Assembly (NCBI RefSeq): GCF_009846525.1
Contig: NZ_CP024621.1
Span: 2,728,001-2,792,000 of the forward strand
Origin: Halomonas meridiana
GTDB lineage: Bacteria; Pseudomonadota; Gammaproteobacteria; Pseudomonadales; Halomonadaceae
DNA length: 64,000 bases
Direction: 5' to 3'
Below, in pieces: positions 1-7,582 of the stretch; positions within the stretch are counted from its first letter, which is position 1; every line of letters starts with the position of its first letter. Position numbers and translations under genes: made by a program. Below the pieces are notes generated by a model. The model was given only the letters and a program-made list of their open reading frames with translations, had not been told where the DNA came from and did not search any database.

Positions 1-169
1 TGGTAAGTAAGTCCATCCGCACGTCGTCACGTGGGAGGTAATGGCGTGGCGGGTAGCCGTGTTCGCGGAGTTCCAGCGCATTGGTGGAGTCGGCTAGCAG
101 AATGCCATCCACCCGCACTTGCATGCGCTGCTGGCTAGGGTGAAGCGTTATGCGGGCATTCTGCATCAT
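1..169 (-). CDS. DUF427 domain protein (5' part only)
   Basis: Only the first 56 codons are inside the window; the gene continues past base 1. The visible translation starts MMQNARITLHPSQQRMQVRV and contains an AdS-type strand (LLADSTNALELRE) followed by GYPPRHYLPRDDV. This layout (a beta-rich start, an acidic ALELRE stretch, then a Y-x-P-R-x-D-V segment) is typical of the DUF427 family, small proteins of unknown biochemical role. Two adjacent ATG codons at 169 and 166 could start it, with AGGGACA upstream as a weak ribosome site. Family assignment rests on the motif alone. Confidence 0.7.
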   Translation of the reverse strand, partial: MMQNARITLHPSQQRMQVRVDGILLADSTNALELREHGYPPRHYLPRDDVRMDLLT

Positions 170-268
170 ATTGTCCCTGCGGCATTGTTTGCTCTAATGC
201 TTTGAGACTAGCAGTTAATCTAGGTTAAGCCTACCTTGCCGAATTAGTTTTTAGTCGGTAACTCATAC

Positions 269-1096
269 TTAGCCATGTAAGTTAGTCATCACTTCCACGC
301 TACCACTTATGCCACCGTGATGAATGCGGCACAGCACTAAGCTGGGCTGAGTGCCGTTGGCGTTAACCGCTAACTCCCCTACTGCATTCCAGCCGCCGCT
401 ATTGCCGCAGGTTTGCCAGCCGCCCGTGGTGGAAACGTGGTTGGCGAGCAGTACCGGCAGTTGGTGGCGCTTTGCGATGGTGGAAAGTAGCTCGGCATCT
501 TTTACATAGCCGCCTGGGGAGATCAGCGCGCCGGCGAGATATACGTCCGCTTGTTGGGCGGCGGCGGTGGCAGCATGGTTTGGGTGGGTAAAGTCGGCGC
601 AAACGGCTAGGGCAATGCGGGTGCCGTTAACGTTGATTAGGCCGCTTTCAGAGCCAGGGGCACAGTAAACCTCTTCCCCTTCGTGAAGGTGCTGTTTTAG
701 GTAGAAGGTATGTTCGCCGTTGGGGAAGCAGATCACCGCCGCAATGTAAGGTTTGCCGTTGGGGTCGTGCAGTGGGCAGCCTGCTATTACTACCGTGTTA
801 TTGCCTACGGCAGCGGCGGTGAGGGCGGCAAAGGTTGCATCGTCGCGGGGCATGGCCAGTTGGCTGAGTAGCGCCAGCTCGTAACCGGTCAGCGAGAGTT
901 CGGGAAAGGCCACCACGTTGGCCCCCAGCGCGGCGGCGCGTTCTATGTAGGCCAAGTGCGTTTGTAGGTTGTCGTCTACCGCTGCTTTGCTGACGGGTAG
1001 TTGGGCGAGCGCGATGGTGATGGCTTGGCTGTTGGTCACTTTTGTCGCTTGGCTGGCTGGGTGCTGGAATGGTCGCGGGCTAAAGCCACCTCCCAC
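269..1096 (-). CDS. Carbon-nitrogen hydrolase (nitrilase superfamily)
   Basis: A 275-residue protein of the nitrilase/amidase superfamily, cytoplasmic enzymes that hydrolyse amides or nitriles through a Glu-Lys-Cys triad. The three residues are visible: Glu66 in FPELSLTGYE, Lys134 in FYLKQH and Cys166 in ALAVCADFTHP, each in the spacing usual for the family. Substrate cannot be read from sequence. The longest frame starts at GTG 1096; a second GTG at 1039 (VTNSQAITIALAQ) would start right before the first beta strand, so the true N-terminus may be about 19 residues shorter. It is a single gene between the DUF427 fragment and the yefM-yoeB pair, all on the minus strand. Confidence 0.85.
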   Translation of the reverse strand: MGGGFSPRPFQHPASQATKVTNSQAITIALAQLPVSKAAVDDNLQTHLAYIERAAALGANVVAFPELSLTGYELALLSQLAMPRDDATFAALTAAAVGNNTVVIAGCPLHDPNGKPYIAAVICFPNGEHTFYLKQHLHEGEEVYCAPGSESGLINVNGTRIALAVCADFTHPNHAATAAAQQADVYLAGALISPGGYVKDAELLSTIAKRHQLPVLLANHVSTTGGWQTCGNSGGWNAVGELAVNANGTQPSLVLCRIHHGGISGSVEVMTNLHG

Positions 1097-1131
1097 TGCT
1101 GGCTCACTCTCGGGGCCGATTCAGCTACGGG

Positions 1132-1398
1132 CTAATAGTGATAGCGGCAAGAAATGACAGTGATCGCGTGGTGATCGACTGCATAAACAAGCCGATGAGT
1201 ATCGTCTATACGTCGAGACCAAAAGCCCGCTAGGTTTTCTTTTAAGGGCTCTGGCTTGCCGATTCCCTCAAAGGGGGAGCGCTTTACATCGTTTATCAGC
1301 TTATTAATGCGCTTAAGGGTTTTCTTATCCTGCGCTTGCCAGTAGACGTAGTCGTTCCAAGATTCATCTGTCCAACACAACAGTCGCTGACTACTCAT
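1132..1398 (-). CDS. yoeB: YoeB toxin (ribosome-dependent mRNA interferase)
   Basis: An 88-residue RelE-fold toxin. YoeB enters the ribosomal A site and cleaves mRNA when its antitoxin is degraded. The sequence follows the YoeB pattern closely: WTDESWNDYVYWQ at the start, KLINDVKRSPFEGIGKPEPL with the catalytic-region Glu, SRRIDDTHRLVY with the conserved Arg, and the C-terminal RYHY whose His-Tyr pair is needed for activity. Nothing is truncated, so it should be functional. It overlaps the 3' end of the antitoxin gene by 8 bp, the usual arrangement for translational coupling. Confidence 0.95.
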   Translation of the reverse strand: MSSQRLLCWTDESWNDYVYWQAQDKKTLKRINKLINDVKRSPFEGIGKPEPLKENLAGFWSRRIDDTHRLVYAVDHHAITVISCRYHY

Positions 1399-1645
1399 CC
1401 ATTAACTCGCGTGCGCTTGTTTGGCCAGCCCGATATTGCGCTATTGAGCGGTTAAGGTGTTTAGCATTATTAGGCGAACGAAGCAGGTGCACTGTTTCCA
1501 TTAGGCTATTGTAATAATCCAGCGACATCACCACGGCATCTTCCGCATCCCTGCGCGTGATCACGGTGGTATCCGCATCATTAACGACGCCATCCAGCAC
1601 AGCTTTCAAGCCATTCCTCGCTTCTGTAAAAGACACGATTTTCAT
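1391..1645 (-). CDS. yefM: YefM antitoxin (Phd/YefM family)
   Basis: An 84-residue antitoxin that neutralises YoeB and represses its own promoter. The N-terminal half (MKIVSFTEARNGLKAVLDGV, then TTVITRRDAEDAVVMSLDYYNSL) is the Phd/YefM DNA-binding fold; the C-terminal half (LLRSPNNAKHLNRSIAQYRAG) is the toxin-binding peptide. It precedes yoeB and overlaps it by 8 bp. Two TGTAC-type palindromes lie 13-60 bp upstream of the start codon and match the TGTACA core used by known YefM-YoeB operators, so autoregulation is likely. Confidence 0.95.
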   Translation of the reverse strand: MKIVSFTEARNGLKAVLDGVVNDADTTVITRRDAEDAVVMSLDYYNSLMETVHLLRSPNNAKHLNRSIAQYRAGQTSARELMDE

Positions 1646-1657
1646 ACACGCCTCACA

Positions 1658-1704
1658 TGTACTATTTAGGGTACAAGTCTAGCCGTTGCCCGCAAACCTG
1701 TACA
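1658..1704 (-). promoter_or_regulatory. Candidate YefM-YoeB operator
   Basis: TGTAC (1658-1662) and GTACA (1671-1675) form a dyad with an 8-bp spacer just upstream of yefM, and a full TGTACA palindrome sits at 1699-1704. Known YefM operators consist of two palindromes sharing a TGTACA core. The dyad also spans plausible -10 sequences for the minus strand (TAAATA). Binding is inferred. Confidence 0.55.
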
Positions 1705-1727
1705 GCTAATAAGACAGAACGACTGCT

Positions 1728-2063
1728 TCAGGCCTTTTTCACAAACTGCGCGGTTACCATCATGTCGCCTGCGCCGTCCACTTTGCAGTCTAGCTGGTGG
1801 TCTTTGCCCTCTTTTAGCCGTTTGATGACGGCTTTGGTGCCGATCTTGAGCACTTGGGAGCTGCCTTTCACCTTGAGGTCTTTGATCAGCGTGACCTTGT
1901 CGCCTTCGGCAAGCGGCGTGCCGTTAGCATCCGCCACGTTCACGGCCTCTTCGGCGGCGGCTTCTTCAGGGTTCCATTCGTGGGCGCATTCGGGGCAGAT
2001 AAACAGGCGTTGATCCTGATAAACGAATTCCGATTGGCAGCGGGGGCATGGCGGGCAAGACAT
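1728..2063 (-). CDS. yjdM: PhnA/YjdM family zinc-ribbon protein
   Basis: A 111-residue protein of the PhnA (YjdM) family. An N-terminal zinc ribbon shows two knuckles, CPPCPRC and CPEC, within the first 30 residues. The C-terminal PhnA domain follows with the signature [14 protein letters not shown] and a basic [11 protein letters not shown] region. The length is normal for the family. Despite the historic name, a role in phosphonate breakdown is not established, and no phn genes are nearby. The gene is a single unit 83 bp beyond the yefM start region. Confidence 0.9.
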   Translation of the reverse strand: MSCPPCPRCQSEFVYQDQRLFICPECAHEWNPEEAAAEEAVNVADANGTPLAEGDKVTLIKDLKVKGSSQVLKIGTKAVIKRLKEGKDHQLDCKVDGAGDMMVTAQFVKKA

Positions 2064-2168
2064 AAGCAGTGGCTTCTGTGGTGAATGAGCGGGTGATGAT
2101 ACTGAGCCAGAGCGGCCTTGGCGACTGGCGAGCGCCTTGGGTAGCGCCGCCGTGGGCGCTGGCGAGGC

Positions 2169-2531
2169 TCAGGCGCTGGCATCGTCCGCGTGTTCGCTGG
2201 GGTGAAACGCTTCTTTCTGCTCAGCCCATTTCAGCAGCGCATCCAGCGCAGGGCAGAGCGCTTGGCCCCACTCGGTTAGGCGGTACTCCACTTTGGGCGG
2301 CACTTGCGGGTACACCTTGCGCGCCACGATGCCATCGGCTTCCAGTTGCCGTAGCTGCTGGGCGAGCATCTTTTGCGAGATGCCGGGGATCAGCTTTTCA
2401 AAATCGGAGTAGCGCTGCACGTTACCGTCGAAGAGGTGGAAGAGAATAATCAGCTTCCAGCGCCCTTCCAGCATTTTTAATACATCTTCCACTCCGCTGG
2501 CCGCGCTAGTGGGCGTGTAAATCCTTCTCAT
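2169..2531 (-). CDS. HxlR-family transcriptional regulator
   Basis: A 120-residue winged-helix regulator of the HxlR type, which bind DNA as dimers and usually control redox or carbonyl-stress genes. The core is typical: VLKMLEGRWKLIILFHLFDG, the recognition region ISQKMLAQQLRQLEADGIV, and the wing KVEYRLTEWGQALCPAL. There is no N-terminal cysteine of the redox-sensing kind. It is divergent from the NTF2-like/SDR pair, and GGTAAG hexamers in the shared 92-bp promoter region suggest that it represses both itself and that pair. Confidence 0.9.
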   Translation of the reverse strand: MRRIYTPTSAASGVEDVLKMLEGRWKLIILFHLFDGNVQRYSDFEKLIPGISQKMLAQQLRQLEADGIVARKVYPQVPPKVEYRLTEWGQALCPALDALLKWAEQKEAFHPSEHADDASA

Positions 2532-2532
2532 G

Positions 2533-2623
2533 GGTAAGCCACTTACCTTTTTGTGCGTTCTTGATAATCGGTAAGCCTAAGCAGAAGATCCTCGTACAGC
2601 AACCACGATGAGGAAGGCTTACC
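2533..2623. promoter_or_regulatory. Candidate HxlR operators (GGTAAG repeats)
   Basis: The divergent promoter region carries four copies of GGTAAG in either orientation. GGTAAG-CCA-CTTACC is a perfect dyad at 2533-2547, next to the HxlR start codon. GGTAAGCCT (2570-2578) and AGGCTTACC (2615-2623) form a 9-bp inverted repeat; the second arm abuts the ATG of the NTF2-like gene and overlaps its ribosome site (GAGGAAGG). The position over both gene starts fits repression by the adjacent HxlR protein. Confidence 0.55.
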
Positions 2624-2953
2624 ATGAGCGTGTCACTCTCTACTCCCATTGCCACCTATATCGCCATTAGCAACGGCGCGGATGATGCCTCACTGGCGGA
2701 GTGCTTTACCGCCGATGAACGCGTGGTGGATGAAGGGCAAACCCACCAGGGCATTGCCGCCATTCGTGCCTGGTTACGCGACACCCGCCGCCAGTTTGAG
2801 TACCACGTGGAGCCCACCGACGTCTCTCGCGATGGCGACAAGATGGTGATTACCACCACCGTGACCGGCGATTTTCCCGGCAGCCCGGTGCAGCTGTTTC
2901 ACCATATCGAACTGGCCGATGAACGCATTCAAAGCTTGGAGATTACCCCATGA
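2624..2953 (+). CDS. NTF2-like / SnoaL-type protein
   Basis: A 109-residue protein with the alpha-plus-beta cone pattern of the NTF2-like/SnoaL superfamily: an N-terminal helix ([22 protein letters not shown]), the strand [14 protein letters not shown], helix [10 protein letters not shown], then the strands [21 protein letters not shown]. Members include isomerases, hydrolases and binding subunits, so function cannot be assigned. Its stop overlaps the start of the SDR gene (ATGA at 2950-2953), which indicates translational coupling. The ribosome site is GAGGAAGG before ATG 2624. Divergent HxlR regulator upstream. Confidence 0.8.
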   Translation: MSVSLSTPIATYIAISNGADDASLAECFTADERVVDEGQTHQGIAAIRAWLRDTRRQFEYHVEPTDVSRDGDKMVITTTVTGDFPGSPVQLFHHIELADERIQSLEITP

Positions 2954-3723
2954 ACCTGCAGCTTAGTGGGCGTCGCGTATTGATCACGGGTGGCGGTAAA
3001 GGCGCGGGCGCGGCGGTGGTGGCGCTGTTTCGTGAAGAGGGCGCGCAGGTGCTGACGACTGCCCGTAACCGCCCCGCTGCCCTACCTGAAGAGCTGTTCG
3101 TCGCTGCCGATCTCACCACTGTGGATGGCTGCGCCACTGTGGCAGAAGCCGTGAAGGCGCGCATGGGCGGTGTGGATATCATCGTGCATGTGGTGGGCGG
3201 CTCGTCTGCCCCGGCGGGCGGCTTTGCGGCCCTGGGTGAAGACGAGTGGCAGCAGGAGCTGAACCTGAACCTGTTCCCCGCCGTGCGGCTAGACCGCGCC
3301 CTGCTGCCGGGCATGCTGGCCCAGGGTGAAGGGGTGATCGTTCACGTGACCTCGATTCAGCGGGAGCTGCCTTTGCCGGAATCCACCACCGCGTACGCGG
3401 CGGCCAAGGCGGCGCTCTCGACCTATAGTAAGAGCCTCTCAAAGGAGGTGTCGCCACAAGGCGTGCGGGTGGTGCGCGTCTCGCCGGGTTGGATCGAGAC
3501 GGAAGCCGCCGTTGCCTTGGCGGAGCGGCTGGCCGAGCAGGCAGGCACCGATTACGAGGGCGGCAAGCAGATCATCATGGGCGCGCTGGGCGGCATCCCG
3601 TTGGGCAGGCCCTCTACCCCGGCGGAAGTGGCGAACCTGATTGCGTTCGTGGCCTCGCCGCTGGCAGGCTCAATCACGGGCACCGAGTTTGTGATTGATG
3701 GCGGCACGGTGCCGGTGGCGTAG
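2950..3723 (+). CDS. SDR-family oxidoreductase
   Basis: A 257-residue classical short-chain dehydrogenase/reductase. The cofactor loop GGGKGAGAA is at residues 14-22 and the catalytic set is Ser135 (HVTSIQ), Tyr149 and Lys153 (YAAAK). The C-terminal VIDGGTVPV is the usual final strand. The arginine after the first strand (TTARN) hints at NADP(H) preference. The substrate is unknown. It is co-transcribed with and translationally coupled to the NTF2-like gene. With the divergent HxlR regulator, a role in carbonyl or quinone stress is a reasonable inference. Confidence 0.9.
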   Translation: MNLQLSGRRVLITGGGKGAGAAVVALFREEGAQVLTTARNRPAALPEELFVAADLTTVDGCATVAEAVKARMGGVDIIVHVVGGSSAPAGGFAALGEDEWQQELNLNLFPAVRLDRALLPGMLAQGEGVIVHVTSIQRELPLPESTTAYAAAKAALSTYSKSLSKEVSPQGVRVVRVSPGWIETEAAVALAERLAEQAGTDYEGGKQIIMGALGGIPLGRPSTPAEVANLIAFVASPLAGSITGTEFVIDGGTVPVA

Positions 3724-3736
3724 CGCTTGAGTCAGC

Positions 3737-3803
3737 GGGTATCTCAATTGGCGTTGGCGGGCGGCGGCTCCTAGACTGAAGCTTCGTTTCTCTTGAGATA
3801 CCC
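3737..3803 (+). promoter_or_regulatory. 11-bp inverted repeat before metallopeptidase gene
   Basis: GGGTATCTCAA (3737-3747) and TTGAGATACCC (3793-3803) are perfect inverted copies 45 nt apart. The second arm ends 5 nt before the ATG at 3809 and covers the position where a ribosome site should be. It could fold in the mRNA and hide the start, or be two half-sites for a regulator. Confidence 0.4.
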
Positions 3804-3808
3804 GACCT

Positions 3809-4777
3809 ATGCGCGTTTTTTCTAATCCGGTCGGTGCCGGTTCACTCTGGTTTGATAATTTGGTCACGGCGGATGGTGTGCCGGTGGCCTACGACCCCCA
3901 GGCGCGGGCGTTCATTCCCATGCCGCCCTTCTGTGCCAACCGCGACGTGATTGGCTGTAACTGGATTGCCCCGAAGCAGGGCGAGTTCTGCCGCGCCTGC
4001 GCGATGACCGCCCTGGCCCCAGACCCTTCCATTTCCGATGCGATACCCAACTGGGCACACACCGAGGCGGCCAAGCGCTGGGTGATCGATAACCTGGGCC
4101 GCTGGCACTGGTTTCGCCCGGAAGACCCCGGCGCGCCGCCGGTGTTTCATATGCTGGCGGAAGGCGGTACGCCTGTCCCTATGGGGCACGTGGGCGGCGT
4201 GGTAACGATTAGCGTGGCGGAAGCGGATGCCCTGGTGCGCACCACCCGCAAAGAGGCGTTGGATGAGCCTTACCGCACTATGATTGGCCATATGCGCCAT
4301 GAAATTGCCCATATGCTGTGGTGGCGGCTTAGCCTGCGGGAGGATTTTCTGGCGGCCTTCCGCGAGATGTTTGGCGATGAGCGGGAGGATTACCCAGCGG
4401 CCTTGCAGCGCCACTACCAAAACGGCCCGCCGGCGGATTGGCAAACGCGGTTTCTGTCGACCTACGCCTCTTCCCACCCCCACGAGGATTGGGCGGAAAC
4501 CGCCTCGCACCTGCTGCACCTTACGGACATCACCGACAGCTTCGTATCCTCGGGCATGACGTCGCCCGCGCTACCGGACGACCACAACTGGGATGCCTAC
4601 GCTGAACCGGATTCAGAGCGGCTAATTCATATTGCGGCGTCATTGGTAGCAGGCGTGAACCATGTCAATCGTTCGATGGGGCTGTCGGATCTTTACCCGT
4701 TTGTGCTTTCCGAAGTGGCGCTGCGCAAGCTGGCGTTCGTTCACGACTGGCTGCGGCGCGGGGCGCAAGGGCTGTAG
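3809..4777 (+). CDS. Putative zinc-binding metallopeptidase (paralogue 1)
   Basis: A 322-residue protein of the zinc-ribbon plus peptidase family that is often found beside ATP-grasp/alpha-E/transglutaminase clusters. The N-terminus has a four-cysteine ribbon-like set (Cys42, 50, 61, 64). The catalytic HEIAH motif is at residues 164-168 within MRHEIAHMLWW. A C-terminal helical part contains HPHEDWAETASHLLHL, with acidic residues that could supply the third zinc ligand. No signal peptide is seen, so it should be cytoplasmic. A longer paralogue lies at 48175 inside that cluster; this copy stands alone. Substrate unknown. Confidence 0.8.
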   Translation: MRVFSNPVGAGSLWFDNLVTADGVPVAYDPQARAFIPMPPFCANRDVIGCNWIAPKQGEFCRACAMTALAPDPSISDAIPNWAHTEAAKRWVIDNLGRWHWFRPEDPGAPPVFHMLAEGGTPVPMGHVGGVVTISVAEADALVRTTRKEALDEPYRTMIGHMRHEIAHMLWWRLSLREDFLAAFREMFGDEREDYPAALQRHYQNGPPADWQTRFLSTYASSHPHEDWAETASHLLHLTDITDSFVSSGMTSPALPDDHNWDAYAEPDSERLIHIAASLVAGVNHVNRSMGLSDLYPFVLSEVALRKLAFVHDWLRRGAQGL

Positions 4778-4802
4778 CCACGTGCGCTTTGCTTGATGCG
4801 GG

Positions 4803-5696
4803 TTAGTGAAGGCCCAGCGCCTCAATCACCGCTGCGACCCGTTGGCGAGCTTCCCCTTGCAGGGTGTTCAACGGTTGGGGTAGGCAGGGGGCGCTAACGC
4901 GATCGGTGAGTTCAGCAATGGTTGCCGCCACCCGCAGGCTCCCGCCGTATTCATGATACAGCGCCCAGAGCGGTGCTAAGGCGTCTGAGCGGGCTTGAGC
5001 CTGTTCAGCGTCGCCCGCTTGGGCGGCACGTGTTAGCGCCAGCGCTAATTCTGGGTAGAGCCCACCCATCACCGAATACCACGCCTCGCAGCCTGCCAGC
5101 AGACCCGTCGCGGCGGCGGGGTCGCCGCTGATGCCGATGGTTACATCATCAGGAATCAGCGCCCGCAGCCGCGCCACGCGGGCTTTGGCATCTTCCAAGT
5201 CAGTAGACACTGGCGGAATTTTGATCGAGCGCACCTGGGGCAACTCGGCAATGCGCCCGTGCAGCTCGTCGCTGAACGTGAAGTGGGTGGTGCCGGGGTT
5301 GTCGTACACGCACAACGGCACGCTGATGGCGCGGCTGACGGTGCTGAACAGGTTGAACACGTCGTCATCGGTCAGCGTTTGGTACGAAACAGGCGCTAAT
5401 AGCAGGCCGCTTGCCCCGACCTGCTGGGCGTGCTCGGCATTGGCCAGCACATCGCGGGTGCGCAGCGCGCCAATGCCTACCACCACCGGCACCCCCGCCG
5501 CACTCTCCACACTCAGCTTGGCCACCCGCGCCCGCTCTTCCACGCTTAAATAAGCATAACTCCCGGTAGAACCCAGCACGCCAATGGAATCCACCTGCGC
5601 CCGTGCCAAACGGGCCACGAGCTGGGTCAATTCCTGCTCGTTGATGCCCTGCTCATTCATGGGGGTTAGCGGAAACGCACTCAGGCCGGTAAACAT
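4803..5696 (-). CDS. Dihydrodipicolinate synthase-family aldolase
   Basis: A 297-residue TIM-barrel protein of the DapA/NanA class I aldolase family. GSTGSY (42-47) matches the pyruvate-carboxylate loop, Tyr131 (YDNPGT) the proton relay, and Lys159 (SIKIPP) the Schiff-base lysine. The GISGD motif follows. It is probably not the lysine-biosynthesis DapA, since the substrate-specific residues around the second half differ and it is not linked to dap genes. The reaction could be cleavage or synthesis of a keto-acid sugar or hydroxy acid. A single gene on the minus strand, with AAAGGACACCCC before ATG 5696. Confidence 0.85.
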   Translation of the reverse strand: MFTGLSAFPLTPMNEQGINEQELTQLVARLARAQVDSIGVLGSTGSYAYLSVEERARVAKLSVESAAGVPVVVGIGALRTRDVLANAEHAQQVGASGLLLAPVSYQTLTDDDVFNLFSTVSRAISVPLCVYDNPGTTHFTFSDELHGRIAELPQVRSIKIPPVSTDLEDAKARVARLRALIPDDVTIGISGDPAAATGLLAGCEAWYSVMGGLYPELALALTRAAQAGDAEQAQARSDALAPLWALYHEYGGSLRVAATIAELTDRVSAPCLPQPLNTLQGEARQRVAAVIEALGLH

Positions 5697-5742
5697 GGGG
5701 TGTCCTTTTAGATGGTTGTTTGCACGAGGCGGCTATTCAGCA

Positions 5743-6063
5743 TTACTGCCCAAAGCTAAGTCCCAAGCGCAGCGCTTGCAGGCTATCGAGCTGTACCGTG
5801 ACTTCATCAGACACCAACGGGTGGCCTTGCACGCGCACGTTGACCGCTGCCTGGGAGCCACGATACCCCACGGTAACGGCGATATGGGTGCTGTCGCTCA
5901 CCGGGGCCAGCCAATCGTACTCAACGTTATCTACGCTCACCGATGAAAGCCCACGGGCTTCTAACTGCTCCTCGACTTCCTTCTCAATCACCACGCCGTA
6001 GTAAAAATAGAGTCCTGCGTAGCCCAGCCCCAGCAGTACCAGCAATGAAAAGAGCTTGCCCAT
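5743..6063 (-). CDS. Small membrane-anchored protein, unknown function
   Basis: A 106-residue protein with one N-terminal hydrophobic helix (LFSLLVLLGLGYAGLYFYYG, residues 4-23) and a C-terminal soluble part rich in beta-forming residues (VSVDNVEYDWLAPVSDSTHI, then VTVQLDSLQALRLG). It is probably anchored in the inner membrane with its domain in the periplasm. I do not recognise a family. The coding pattern and position between two clear genes on the same strand support it as a real gene; the ribosome site before ATG 6063 (AGAGGCAAATA) is reasonable. Confidence 0.7.
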   Translation of the reverse strand: MGKLFSLLVLLGLGYAGLYFYYGVVIEKEVEEQLEARGLSSVSVDNVEYDWLAPVSDSTHIAVTVGYRGSQAAVNVRVQGHPLVSDEVTVQLDSLQALRLGLSFGQ

Positions 6064-6105
6064 TATTTGCCTCTGTTTGTGGTCATTTGCACGATAGGTG
6101 ATGGA

Positions 6106-6390
6106 TTACATCCGGCGCTTTAGCGACGCGTAGACTTTGCCTTTGTCACGCTTACCCACAGCAATAACGTAGATAAACAGTTCATCATCCACTACTTCAT
6201 AGACCAGACGATAGCCTACGCTTCGAAGCTTTATTTTATAGCAGGCATCGAAACCACTGAGTTTATCGGCAAGCACACGTGGGGTTTCTAGCCTTTCAGC
6301 CAGCTTCTTTTTGAACTGTTGTTTGACGGGTGGGCTAAGCTTTTCCCACTCTTTCAAGGCCGCGGGCAAAAAGCGTAGCTTATAGGTCAT
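6106..6390 (-). CDS. relE: RelE-family toxin
   Basis: A 94-residue RelE/ParE-fold toxin, probably a ribosome-dependent mRNA endonuclease. The opening TYKLRFLPAALKEWEKLSPP, the central KLSGFDACYKIKLRSVGYRL and the C-terminal VIAVGKRDKGKVY match RelE, including the basic residues (Lys, Arg) used for RNA binding and cleavage. Its start overlaps the 3' end of the antitoxin gene by 11 bp. This is the second toxin-antitoxin pair in the window and belongs to a different family from yefM-yoeB. Confidence 0.92.
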   Translation of the reverse strand: MTYKLRFLPAALKEWEKLSPPVKQQFKKKLAERLETPRVLADKLSGFDACYKIKLRSVGYRLVYEVVDDELFIYVIAVGKRDKGKVYASLKRRM

Positions 6391-6631
6391 CCAGTGATAC
6401 CGTGACGGCCTTGTCTTTATCGGCGCGACGCTCTTCCACTAGCTTGGCCAGCTCGTAGTCTTCCAGCATCTCCATCATCGCCTCATAAGTTTCTACAGGG
6501 ACAAGGTAAGCGGCGGGCTTGTTGTGATTCAACACAGCAATGGGGGCACCGCTTGCCTGGCTCAGCAGTGCCGAAGGGTTTTTCTTTAGCTCAGAAATAC
6601 TGACCGAAAAGTTAGCTAATACTTGGTGCAT
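6380..6631 (-). CDS. Phd/YefM-type antitoxin partner of RelE
   Basis: An 83-residue antitoxin. The segment ISELKKNPSALLSQASGAPI followed by AVLNHNKPAAYLVPVETYEA is the Phd/YefM DNA-binding fold, and the acidic tail DYELAKLVEERRADKDKAVT would wrap the toxin. I start it at ATG 6631 because GGAGGTTTCC lies directly before it; a frame extension to 6676 has no such support. Upstream, runs of A and T flank an imperfect inverted repeat (AAAAAAGCT at 6651, AGCTCTTTTTT at 6680) that may be part of the autoregulated promoter. Confidence 0.9.
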   Translation of the reverse strand: MHQVLANFSVSISELKKNPSALLSQASGAPIAVLNHNKPAAYLVPVETYEAMMEMLEDYELAKLVEERRADKDKAVTVSLDDL

Positions 6632-6743
6632 GGAAACCTCCTGAAGCCATAAAAAAGCTCCTTTTCTAGCCCTCATATTAGCTCTTTTTTTGCAACTACT
6701 CCAAGCGTTCGCTGTTTACATTCACTGCTCAACGATGCGATGC

Positions 6744-7562
6744 CTAATGTCTACACCCTCTCACACTCTCCGCCAGTTCTTTCACCAGCCCATGCACCCG
6801 CATCACGGCGTCATCACCGCTGCTGGCGTGTTCGATGCAGTCTACCAGCGCAGAACCTACAACCACGGCGTCGCTGAAGCGGCCAATGGTGGCGGCCTGT
6901 TCGGCGGTGCGAATACCAAAGCCTACGGCGATGGGCAGCGGTGTGTGTTCACGCAGCTGGTTAACGGCGCTTTCTAGACGCTCCGGTGTTGGGGCGCTGC
7001 CGCCCGTCACCCCCGCCACGGAAACGTAGTAGATAAACCCAGAGGCATTGGCCAACACTTTGGGCAGGCGTTTGGCATCGGTGGTGGGCGTAGCGAGGCG
7101 AATAAAATCGATGCCGTGCTGGGCGGCGGGCTGGCACAGCTCTTCGTCGTGTTCGGGCGGTAAATCTACCACGATCAGCCCGTCTACCCCGGCCTTGGCG
7201 GCATCGGTTAAGAAGCGCTCGACGCCGTAGCAGTAAATCGGGTTGTAGTAGCCCATCAGCACGATGGGGGTGGTGCTGTTCTGCTCACGGAACTGGCGCA
7301 CCATCTCCAGCGTTTTGGCTTGGGTCTGGCCGTTTTCCAGCGCGCGCAGAGCGGCTTTTTGAATGGCGGGGCCATCGGCCATGGGGTCGCTGAACGGCAT
7401 GCCGAGCTCGATGATATCCACGCCTGCTTCCGGCAACCCGTGCAGCATGCGGCGGGAGGTCTCGGCGTCCGGGTCGCCAGCGGTGAGGTAGCTGACCAGC
7501 GCCGGGCGGTTTTGCTGTTTGAGCGCGGTAAAGCAGTATTCAAGACGAGAGGTGCTAGTCAT
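6744..7562 (-). CDS. trpA: Tryptophan synthase alpha chain
   Basis: A 272-residue TIM barrel that splits indole-3-glycerol phosphate into indole and glyceraldehyde 3-phosphate and passes indole to TrpB. The two catalytic acids are present: Glu52 ([11 protein letters not shown]) and Asp63 (MADGP), equivalent to Glu49 and Asp60 of the Salmonella enzyme. The C-terminal phosphate-binding [10 protein letters not shown] is intact. I choose ATG 7562 because AGGAGAACGAC precedes it; ATG 7586 overlaps the trpB stop (ATGA) and would add eight residues. It is the second gene of a trpBA operon, divergent from a TrpI-like regulator. Confidence 0.97.
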   Translation of the reverse strand: MTSTSRLEYCFTALKQQNRPALVSYLTAGDPDAETSRRMLHGLPEAGVDIIELGMPFSDPMADGPAIQKAALRALENGQTQAKTLEMVRQFREQNSTTPIVLMGYYNPIYCYGVERFLTDAAKAGVDGLIVVDLPPEHDEELCQPAAQHGIDFIRLATPTTDAKRLPKVLANASGFIYYVSVAGVTGGSAPTPERLESAVNQLREHTPLPIAVGFGIRTAEQAATIGRFSDAVVVGSALVDCIEHASSGDDAVMRVHGLVKELAESVRGCRH

Positions 7563-7582
7563 GTCGTTCTCCTGTAGCGCGC

